From contig JAHFFQ010000048.1 in NCBI GenBank assembly GCA_023247875.1, forward strand, positions 1 through 9,037: DNA of 9,037 nucleotides, in the 5' to 3' direction. Under the pieces are notes generated by a model. The model saw only the letters and a list, made by a program, of their open reading frames with translations, ran no database searches and was not told the DNA's origin. Position 1 is the first letter of the stretch; each line of letters opens with the position of its first letter. The position numbers were made by a program, and so were the translations under genes. This document shows, piece after piece, positions 1-5,810 of the stretch. The DNA comes from Candidatus Omnitrophota bacterium. GTDB lineage: Bacteria > Omnitrophota > Gorgyraeia > Gygaellales > Profunditerraquicolaceae.

Positions 1-359
1 TTCTTAAAGACAGGCGCAGGCCTCATCGCTCCAAGTTTAAGCGAGGCATCCTTGATGAATGAAGATGAAGGCTTTTTTTCAATACGCTCTCCTATATCCC
101 TGCCGATAGTGGCATTTAAAACCGGTTTATGGCTTTGGCTGGTTTCACCGGTGAACTCCTTCGGGTCAAGGCCCAGGTAATTGCAATAGATCTTGATGAA
201 ACTTTTAAGATATACCGGGCTTAAGTCCGAAATACTATCCCCCTCGATCGCCCGCAACACATTAAAATGGATCTTGGTCTTCTTCTGGATATCCTCTAAG
301 GAAAGGCCCCTCTCCTGGCGGATCTTCTTCAGCCGGGCTCCCGCTGATTCAATGTTCAT
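1..359 (-). CDS. RodZ-like helix-turn-helix protein, N-terminal part (cut by window edge)
   Basis: The first 119 residues are visible; the gene continues beyond base 1. Residues about 5-66 form a Cro/CI-type helix-turn-helix of the kind at the N-terminus of RodZ (HTH_25), with ARLKKIRQERGLSLEDI, then KIHFNVLRAIE and the typical YLKSFIKIYCNYLGLDP ending. In RodZ this cytoplasmic domain binds MreB and links the rod-shape machinery to the membrane rather than acting as a repressor. A polar linker follows (about 67-119); no membrane segment or C-terminal DUF4115 domain is reached, so the RodZ name rests on the HTH and the context. The ATG at 357-359 overlaps the ftsK stop in an ATGA arrangement, implying translational coupling. 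A similar order (spoIIIE ... rodZ-like ymfM, pgsA, cinA, recA) is known in Bacillus. A plain HTH regulator is the alternative. Confidence 0.85.
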   Translation of the reverse strand, partial: MNIESAGARLKKIRQERGLSLEDIQKKTKIHFNVLRAIEGDSISDLSPVYLKSFIKIYCNYLGLDPKEFTGETSQSHKPVLNATIGRDIGERIEKKPSSSFIKDASLKLGAMRPAPVFK

Positions 360-2539
360 AGTTTCTCCACTTCTTTACCTCCGGTCAGATCCCTGAGCCA
401 GGCCTCCCGGTCAACCAGGATCCTGCGCGGCTTGCTTCCTTCAAATGGCCCGACTAACCCCTCCATCTCCATCGTATCGATGATGCGCGCCGCACGGGTG
501 TAACCCAGGCGCATGCGCCTCTGCAATATGGATACCGAAGCCTGATTGCTCTCCATGATCACACGTACTGCCTCATCGTAAGCCTCATCCTTTTCTCCAT
601 TGGAGAGGCTGTTCTTCTGCTGCTCTTTAAGAATATCATCGTCATAAACAGGTTCACCTTGGGCTTTAATGAATTCCACCACTCTCTCTATCTCGGCATC
701 CTTGACCAGGGCTCCCTGGATACGGATCAGATCCTCCTTGCCCGGCTGCAGGAATAACATATCCCCTTTACCTAATAAAGTTTCCGCTCCGTTCATATCC
801 AGCACCGTGCGCGAATCAACTTTGGAGGCGACCTTAAAAGATACGCGCGCCGGAAGATTAGCCTTGATCACCCCGGTAATTACATCCACGCTGGGCCGCT
901 GGGTAGCTAAAATTAAATGTATGCCCACAGCGCGCGAGAGCTGCGCCAGGCGGGTGATCGCGTTCTCGATCTGGTCGCGGGCCACGCTCATCAGATCCGC
1001 GAATTCATCCACGATAACTATGATGTACGGGAGCTTCTCCTGTTTTTCATTATAGGCCTCGATGTTCCTGGCGCCCTCTTTAGCTAAAAGCTGGTAACGC
1101 TCCTCCATCTGCCCCACCACCCAGTTAAGCGCCACCGCCGCCTTCTTGGCATCGGTGACTACCGGGCATAAAAGATGCGGCAGGCCGTTAAAGGGCATAA
1201 GCTCGACCATCTTCGGGTCGATCATCAGGAATTTCAGGTCATTGGGAGACTCCCTGAAAAGTAAAGAAAGAATACAGGTATTCACGCATACGGTTTTCCC
1301 CGAGCCGGTGGTGCCGGCAATCAAAAGATGCGGCATATCATCCAGGTCTCCGAATACGGATCTGCCGGTGATATCCTTGCCCAGGGCCAAAGTCAAAGGT
1401 GATTTTTGTTTATGATACTCGGCAGAGGTAAGCAAATCTTTGATACAGACCAGGCTGCTATGGAGGTTGGGCACCTCCACCCCTACCCTTCCCTTGCCGG
1501 GAATAGGAGCGATAATTCTCACTGATTGGGCCTTGATCGCCAGGGCAATATCATCGCTTAATGCCTCTATGCGGTTGATCTTGACTCCCGGGGCCGGCTC
1601 AAGTTCATAACGGGTGATCACCGGGCCGCGGATAATATCGGTGACCTTGGCTTCTATCCCGAAATCCTCCAATGTATCTTCCAATATCCGGGCGCTGGCT
1701 TCAAGATCCTCCTTCATTTGCCTGGTATCCGGCTCAGGCGGCTGGTCCAATAGGTCAACGGAAGGCAGATGATAATCCCCGATCTTCAACTCCTGGGGTT
1801 TAACCTTGACCTGCTCTGACTGCGGCTTGTTTTTAATCTGGATCTTGGGCCGCGACTGGCTGGCCTCGGGCATAAATATTTTTGGCTTCGACGCAGACAA
1901 TTGATCATCTTTCTTTGCGGCAATGCTATCCTTGTTTGCCGCCGGCTGTTTAATCCGCACCTGAGTAGCCTTGCCCCTGTTGGAAAAATTAAATAACCCG
2001 GAAAAAATTGATCTTGACCTCTCGAATGTCTTCAGGAAGAGGGATGAAATAAGTATCTCGGTAACCAGGGCAAGTGAGAGGATAATAAAGGTGATGAAAA
2101 TAATGAAGCCGCCTAAGCGGCTGAAATACGTGGTTATGAAATTAGAGGTAAGCGCCCCCAAGAAACCTGCGGTGTGGAACCTAAGCGGGTCATTGTTTAA
2201 ATTGAACATCCCGATAAGCGAGCTTATGGAAACCAGCAGCACGAACATCCCCAGGAGGCGCGGAATGCTCAAGTACGGCTTATCCTGACGGAAATATTTT
2301 ATCCCCAGCATAATAACCAGCGCCGGAATGCCAAAACTGGATATGCCGCCGAAGAGAAAAACGATGACATTGGCCAGATGCGCGCCAAAAATACCTAACA
2401 GATTTTTTGGGGGAAAATTGGGATGCGAGGTATAAAACACAAGGTCAAGGCGGTCAAAACGGAGGAGGCTGGCTAACACCATCAGCCCTGCCGCTACTAA
2501 AATAACGCCTTTGACCTCATTTAATCTTCTTTCTCTCAC
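356..2539 (-). CDS. ftsK: DNA translocase FtsK/SpoIIIE
   Basis: This is a membrane-anchored ATPase that pumps chromosomal DNA through the closing septum and, in species with XerCD, activates dimer resolution. Of 727 residues, about 11-170 hold several hydrophobic segments (FtsK_4TM type). A short polar linker (about 172-258) follows, so the protein is SpoIIIE-sized rather than a long-linker E. coli FtsK. The alpha/beta motor comes next. Walker A is GTTGSGKT at 409-416 (Lys415) and Walker B is IIVIVDE with Asp511-Glu512. ATQRPSVDVITG (about 545-556) is an FtsK hallmark. The C-terminal winged-helix gamma domain (about 650-712, with SILQRRMRLGYTRAARIID) reads polar DNA motifs. The start is GTG at 2537-2539, 5 nt after the pnp stop. 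It has no clear Shine-Dalgarno, but it keeps the charged MRERRLNEVKG head before the first membrane segment. The stop overlaps the next gene. Confidence 0.97.
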   Translation of the reverse strand: MRERRLNEVKGVILVAAGLMVLASLLRFDRLDLVFYTSHPNFPPKNLLGIFGAHLANVIVFLFGGISSFGIPALVIMLGIKYFRQDKPYLSIPRLLGMFVLLVSISSLIGMFNLNNDPLRFHTAGFLGALTSNFITTYFSRLGGFIIFITFIILSLALVTEILISSLFLKTFERSRSIFSGLFNFSNRGKATQVRIKQPAANKDSIAAKKDDQLSASKPKIFMPEASQSRPKIQIKNKPQSEQVKVKPQELKIGDYHLPSVDLLDQPPEPDTRQMKEDLEASARILEDTLEDFGIEAKVTDIIRGPVITRYELEPAPGVKINRIEALSDDIALAIKAQSVRIIAPIPGKGRVGVEVPNLHSSLVCIKDLLTSAEYHKQKSPLTLALGKDITGRSVFGDLDDMPHLLIAGTTGSGKTVCVNTCILSLLFRESPNDLKFLMIDPKMVELMPFNGLPHLLCPVVTDAKKAAVALNWVVGQMEERYQLLAKEGARNIEAYNEKQEKLPYIIVIVDEFADLMSVARDQIENAITRLAQLSRAVGIHLILATQRPSVDVITGVIKANLPARVSFKVASKVDSRTVLDMNGAETLLGKGDMLFLQPGKEDLIRIQGALVKDAEIERVVEFIKAQGEPVYDDDILKEQQKNSLSNGEKDEAYDEAVRVIMESNQASVSILQRRMRLGYTRAARIIDTMEMEGLVGPFEGSKPRRILVDREAWLRDLTGGKEVEKL

Positions 2540-2544
2540 TTCTA

Positions 2545-4626
2545 CTAAGAACTTTGTTCTGCCTGCTTCTTGCTTAAATTGATCCTGCCCAGCTCATCTA
2601 CGCCGATGACCTTGACTTTAAACTCGTCACCGACCTTAACCACATCATCAACCTTCTTTACAAATGTCGCGGACAACTCGGAAACATGCACCAGGCCTTC
2701 TTTGCGCGGAGCGATCTCAACGAACACGCCAAAGGGCATGATCCGTTTTACCTTGCCCGAGTAGATCCGGCCCACCTCAACATCCTCGGCGATCGCCTTG
2801 ATCATCTTGATCGCCGCCTCTGACTTGGCGGCGTCGGTAGAGCCGACTAAAACCGTTCCGTCATCATTGATATCAATACTGGCGCCGGTAGCGGCAATGA
2901 TCGCCTTGATATTCTTGCCTCCCGGGCCGATCAGTTCGCCGATCTTCTCGGTATTGATCTTGATCACATCTATGCGCGGGGCAAAACTGGAAAGCTCCTG
3001 GCGCGGGGCGCTTAAAGCAGAACTTATCTTATCTAAAATAAACAGCCTTGCTTCTTTGGACTGCTCAAGGCACTCTTTTAATAGCTCCAGGGATATACCG
3101 TTGATCTTTAAATCCAGTTGCACGGCAGTAACCCCGCTGCGCGTGCCGGCAACCTTAAAATCCATATCCCCGAAATGATCCTCTAATCCGGCTATATCGG
3201 TTAAGATAACCTCTTTCTTCCCCTCTTTAACCAGGCCTAAAGCAACACCGCCAACAGCTTCCTTGATCGGCACCCCGGCATCCATTAATGATAAGGCCGC
3301 AGCGCATACCGAAGCCATGCTGCTGGAGCCGTTAGATTCCAATATCTCGGAAACCACTCTTACGGTGTAAGGAAATTTTTCTTTTGAGGGCATTACCGCA
3401 AGCAGGGCCTTCTCCGCCAGGGCTCCGTGGCCGATCTCACGCCTGCCCGGGCCGCGCACAGGCTTTGTCTCGCCTACGCTAAAGGAAGGAAAATTATAAT
3501 GCAGCATAAATGATTTCTTTCTCTCCCCCTCTAATGCCTCGACCAACTGTTCGTCTTCCCCCGTACCTAAAGTAGTGATCGCTAAACTCTGGGTCTGGCC
3601 GCGGGTAAAAAGGCCTGAGCCATGGGTACGCGGAAGTACGGAAACCTCGCAACTGATAGGACGGATCTCCTTAAAAGAACGGCCGTCTATGCGTATATTC
3701 TCTTCGGCAACCATTCTGCGCACCTGTTTCTTCTCTACCTCATGGAGCCCTGCCTGAATATCAGCCGCCAGAAATCCTTCTCCGGTCAACTGCGCCTCCA
3801 GCTCTTTAGTCAACAAATCTATCTCCTCTTCACGCTCCTCTTTTTTACTCAACTTATATACCTTATTTAATTTTTCCCGGGAGAGTGATCCTATCTTCTG
3901 CATTAAAGCCGGATCAACCAGTTTAAGTTCAACCTGCGCCTTGGGCTGGCCGTAAAGCCGGCAGAATTCCTCCTGCACACTGAGAATCGGCTTTAGGCTA
4001 TCCATGCCGAATTTTACCGCCTCAAAGTATATCTCTTCAGAGACCTCATTGGCCTTTGACTCAAGCATCAGTACGCCGCTGGCATTTCCGGTCACCACTA
4101 CTTCCAGATCCGAACTTTCCATCTCGGCGTAAGTAGGATTCAAAACAAATTCATTATTTATCCTGGCTACCCTGCAGGCAGCCAGCGGCCCGTTAAAAGG
4201 AATATTTGAAATAGACAAAGCAACACTTGCTCCTGAGAGCGCCAGGATATCCGGGTCATTCTCCCCGTCGCTTGAGAGTACGATTGCCATTACCTGGACC
4301 TCATTAAATAAACCTTCGGGGAATAAAGGACGGATGGGGCGATCAATAAGGCGGCTTGTTAATATCTCGCTTTCCGATGGCCGGCCCTCCCGCTTAAAGA
4401 AACCTCCGGGGATCCTGCCTGCGGCGTAAGTTTTCTCCTGGTATTCTACGGTCAGAGGGAAAAAATCCTGGCCTTCCCTTATCTCGCGGGACATGCAGGC
4501 GGTAACCAAAACCACTGTTCCGCCGTAAGTAACCGTAACCGAACCGTTGGCCTGCTTGGCTATTCTGCCGGTTTCCAGGATAAGGTCATTATTGCCGAAT
4601 TTAATTTTCAAGCTTTTATTTTGCAT
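2545..4626 (-). CDS. pnp: Polyribonucleotide nucleotidyltransferase (PNPase)
   Basis: PNPase is a 3'-5' phosphorolytic exoribonuclease that degrades mRNA to nucleoside diphosphates and can add 3' tails; it usually acts as a trimer, often in a degradosome. The 693 residues match the usual length and all domains are present. The first RNase PH domain (about 1-215) carries FFKREGRP at 77-84 and the RLIDRPIRPLFP loop. A helical linker follows, then the second RNase PH domain (about 305-545). This has the phosphate-binding SNGSSS at 431-436 and EDHFGDMDF, whose Asp483 and Asp489 correspond to the E. coli catalytic pair D486/D492. The KH domain shows the GxxG loop IGPGGKNI (566-573), and an S1 domain fills about 617-688. 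The start is ATG at 4624-4626, preceded by a GA-repeat rather than a clean GGAGG. It follows rpsO by 45 nt, the classic rpsO-pnp pairing. Two TAG stops stand in tandem at the end. Confidence 0.98.
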   Translation of the reverse strand: MQNKSLKIKFGNNDLILETGRIAKQANGSVTVTYGGTVVLVTACMSREIREGQDFFPLTVEYQEKTYAAGRIPGGFFKREGRPSESEILTSRLIDRPIRPLFPEGLFNEVQVMAIVLSSDGENDPDILALSGASVALSISNIPFNGPLAACRVARINNEFVLNPTYAEMESSDLEVVVTGNASGVLMLESKANEVSEEIYFEAVKFGMDSLKPILSVQEEFCRLYGQPKAQVELKLVDPALMQKIGSLSREKLNKVYKLSKKEEREEEIDLLTKELEAQLTGEGFLAADIQAGLHEVEKKQVRRMVAEENIRIDGRSFKEIRPISCEVSVLPRTHGSGLFTRGQTQSLAITTLGTGEDEQLVEALEGERKKSFMLHYNFPSFSVGETKPVRGPGRREIGHGALAEKALLAVMPSKEKFPYTVRVVSEILESNGSSSMASVCAAALSLMDAGVPIKEAVGGVALGLVKEGKKEVILTDIAGLEDHFGDMDFKVAGTRSGVTAVQLDLKINGISLELLKECLEQSKEARLFILDKISSALSAPRQELSSFAPRIDVIKINTEKIGELIGPGGKNIKAIIAATGASIDINDDGTVLVGSTDAAKSEAAIKMIKAIAEDVEVGRIYSGKVKRIMPFGVFVEIAPRKEGLVHVSELSATFVKKVDDVVKVGDEFKVKVIGVDELGRINLSKKQAEQSS

Positions 4627-4671
4627 TCTATAACTCTCTCTCTTTTTTTATGGATAAAACCTAAAAGGGAT

Positions 4672-4941
4672 TTATTTTCTCAAGCTAAGCTTTCCCAGGA
4701 GCTCTTCATACTTCTTCATATCCTTATCCTTGAGATATTTGAGGAGTCTGCGGCGCCTTCCTACCATCAAAAGCAGCCCGCGGCGGGAATGGAAATCCTT
4801 TTTATGTGATTTGAAGTGCTCCCCTAAGCTATTGATCCTCTCGGTCAGAATCGCTATCTGGACCTCGGCGGATCCGGTGTCCCGGGAATGCACCTTGAAA
4901 TCGTCAATTAATTTTGCCTTCTTCTCTTTTACCAAAACCAA
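4672..4941 (-). CDS. rpsO: 30S ribosomal protein S15
   Basis: S15 is a primary 16S rRNA-binding protein of the 30S platform and contacts the 23S rRNA in an intersubunit bridge. The 89 residues equal the family length. The signature runs [19 protein letters not shown], then [19 protein letters not shown], then [15 protein letters not shown]. The start is TTG at 4939-4941: no ATG is available, the reading frame begins with the expected MVLVKEKK, and a strong GGAGG lies 5 nt upstream (4947-4951). A near-consensus promoter directly ahead (4970-4998) implies a leader of only about 22 nt, and pnp follows 45 nt downstream. No well-formed hairpin is seen in that spacer. Confidence 0.98.
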   Translation of the reverse strand: MVLVKEKKAKLIDDFKVHSRDTGSAEVQIAILTERINSLGEHFKSHKKDFHSRRGLLLMVGRRRRLLKYLKDKDMKKYEELLGKLSLRK

Positions 4942-4951
4942 TTTCTCCTCC
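4942..4951 (-). promoter_or_regulatory. Ribosome-binding site of rpsO, fixing a TTG start
   Basis: Read on the minus strand, AAAAGGAGGAGAAA precedes the TTG codon. The GGAGG core (4947-4951) stands 5 nt from the start, which is close to ideal and justifies the rare start codon. Confidence 0.85.
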
Positions 4952-4969
4952 TTTTCGTAAGATTATAAG

Positions 4970-4998
4970 ATTATACGATAATTATTCCGGCAAGTCAA
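4970..4998 (-). promoter_or_regulatory. Near-consensus sigma-70 promoter of rpsO
   Basis: On the minus strand the -35 box TTGACT (4993-4998) is separated by exactly 17 nt from a perfect -10 box TATAAT (4970-4975). Transcription should begin near 4963, giving a leader of about 22 nt. A second TATAAT copy (4962-4967) lies 2 nt downstream but has no suitably spaced -35 box. The promoter is set between the 41-residue ORF and rpsO and probably drives rpsO-pnp-ftsK-rodZ. Confidence 0.85.
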
Positions 4999-5008
4999 TT
5001 ATCTTTTT

Positions 5009-5134
5009 TTACTTCCTGCTCAAAAGCTCGATTATCTTATCGAGCTTACGGACTACCAGGACGCTAAAAACCACGAACCATACAGTCAAAGCTAATGAGA
5101 TCAACCCGCCGATGAAACTTAAACCATAGCCCAT
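5009..5134 (-). CDS. Small single-pass membrane protein, 41 residues, unknown function
   Basis: I do not recognise a family for this protein. The frame starts at ATG (5132-5134) and stops at TAA (5009-5011). It begins MGYGLSFIGG, continues as one hydrophobic span of about 22 residues (about 7-28, including LALTVWFVVFSVLVV), and ends with a short charged amphipathic tail, RKLDKIIELLSRK. By the positive-inside rule the tail should be cytoplasmic. A textbook GGGAGG (5139-5144) sits 4 nt before the ATG, and a plausible promoter lies at 5164-5194, so it has its own expression signals. It is the gene just upstream of rpsO, 67 nt from the S15 start. It could be an accessory subunit or regulator of a membrane complex, but nothing here shows that. 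The coding case rests on the signals plus a clean protein-like composition. Confidence 0.7.
   Translation of the reverse strand: MGYGLSFIGGLISLALTVWFVVFSVLVVRKLDKIIELLSRK
5024..5047. repeat. Perfect 9-bp inverted repeat (hairpin) inside the 41-residue ORF
   Basis: The arms AAGCTCGAT (5024-5032) and ATCGAGCTT (5039-5047) are perfectly complementary around a 6-nt loop. On the minus strand the stem is followed by only four T bases, so it is at best a weak terminator. It lies about 25 bp upstream of the rpsO -35 box and encodes the KLDKIIEL part of the small protein. Confidence 0.6.
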
Positions 5135-5163
5135 ATTTCCTCCCATTAAGTATCTTTCTTCTA

Positions 5164-5194
5164 ATTATCTTAACACAAGAAAACAATTATGCAA
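5164..5194 (-). promoter_or_regulatory. Probable sigma-70 promoter of the 41-residue ORF
   Basis: On the minus strand TTGCAT (5189-5194) lies 16 nt from TAAGAT (5167-5172). The -10 box is preceded by TG plus one base, an extended -10 motif. An overlapping GATAAT (5164-5169) offers a second -10 at 19 nt. The predicted start near 5160 would give a leader of about 25 nt carrying the GGGAGG. The AT-rich setting contrasts with the GC-rich element just upstream. Confidence 0.45.
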
Positions 5195-5199
5195 CCTTA

Positions 5200-5381
5200 A
5201 ATCTCAGCGGCTGCCGAGTCTTGTCTTTCGCAGCACCGCTTGCTCGCCCCAGCGTGGCGAGCTACGCTTCGGTAAAATTCTCGCTCTGCCTGCTTCGCGT
5301 ATAGGGAGGCAACCATGCAGCAAACCGCAGCACACGGCGAAAAATTTCGCACGCGTACAATATCCCGAGAGCGAAATATCA
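5200..5381. repeat. GC-rich intergenic element with multiple inverted repeats
   Basis: This stretch fills most of the gap between the GGQ gene and the 41-residue ORF and differs from its surroundings in being GC- and CpG-rich. A perfect 7-bp stem, GCTCGCC/GGCGAGC, lies at 5242-5262 with outer arms ACCG (5235-5238) and CGGT (5270-5273). TGCCT (5287-5291) pairs with AGGCA (5307-5311), and GCGAAA/TTTCGC arms lie at 5337-5350 with another GCGAAA at 5371-5376. No stem is followed by a T-tract, so this is not an obvious terminator. The open frames crossing it in several phases look like by-products of its composition. It resembles a dispersed intergenic repeat or a structured RNA; with one copy visible, neither can be proven. 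Confidence 0.5.
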
Positions 5382-5384
5382 ATG

Positions 5385-5804
5385 TTATGAAATGTCGTCG
5401 GGCTGCAGCGAGAGCTTTCTGCGGCCGGATTTCTTGACTGAATGCCGGCGTTTCTGCTCAAGTATCCTTAGCTTGAGGCCTTTTGGCTTTTTACGGTTAC
5501 GGCGCATGACCTTTGCTTTAAGCGACTGCTTTCTCAAGACATTCTGCCGGATACTATTTTCAATTTTGCTTAAAAGGATATGCCTGGCCAGGTTGCGGTT
5601 AAGCAGCTGTGAGCGCTGGCGCTGGCATTTTACCTCAAGGCCGGTCGGCAGATGCTTAAGATACACGCAGGTAGAGGTCTTATTAACATTCTGGCCTCCG
5701 GGGCCGCTTGAGCGGATGAAGTTTTCTATAATATCCTCCTCACGCACCCCTAAAGCCGCCATCTTTTTTTCCATGGCCGTTTTCTCCTGTTCAATAGCTG
5801 CCAT
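5385..5804 (-). CDS. GGQ-domain release-factor-like protein (ribosome rescue type)
   Basis: The protein probably hydrolyses peptidyl-tRNA on stalled ribosomes. Of 139 residues, about 20-90 form an RF-1 domain with the catalytic loop SSGPGGQNVNKT (32-43; Gly36-Gly37-Gln38) followed by VYLKHLPTGLEVKCQRQRSQ, as in class I release factors. Domains that read stop codons are absent, so it cannot act as RF1 or RF2. The tail (about 96-130) is very rich in Lys and Arg (KAKVMRRNRKKPKG, later KRRHSVKKSGRRK). A basic tail also occurs in ArfB/YaeJ, where it enters the empty mRNA channel, and in the mitochondrial mtRF-R (C12orf65) group. I do not assign one of these names. The start is ATG at 5802-5804, with GGGAGGGG at 5814-5821 ahead of it. 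An internal ATG (codon 11) is a weaker option. It follows the 225-residue gene by 6 nt. Confidence 0.92.
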   Translation of the reverse strand: MAAIEQEKTAMEKKMAALGVREEDIIENFIRSSGPGGQNVNKTSTCVYLKHLPTGLEVKCQRQRSQLLNRNLARHILLSKIENSIRQNVLRKQSLKAKVMRRNRKKPKGLKLRILEQKRRHSVKKSGRRKLSLQPDDIS

Positions 5805-5810
5805 AGAAAC

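Noticed and set aside
193..396. Plus-strand 67-codon frame
   Set aside because: Antisense to the RodZ-like HTH and the ftsK end, which are clear.
2798..3178. Plus-strand 126-codon frame
   Set aside because: Antisense to the conserved pnp catalytic and KH regions; a shadow frame.
5242..5262. GCTCGCC/GGCGAGC hairpin as a terminator of the five-gene operon
   Set aside because: No T-tract follows on the minus strand, so intrinsic termination is not supported.
5135..5384. tRNA or other standard RNA gene in the main intergenic gap
   Set aside because: No cloverleaf, T-loop GTTCAA-type motif or CCA end could be found in either strand.
5197..5461. Two minus-strand frames across the intergenic element and the end of the GGQ gene
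   Set aside because: Cys/Arg-rich products without a good start signal or any recognisable domain; best explained by the GC-rich repeat composition.
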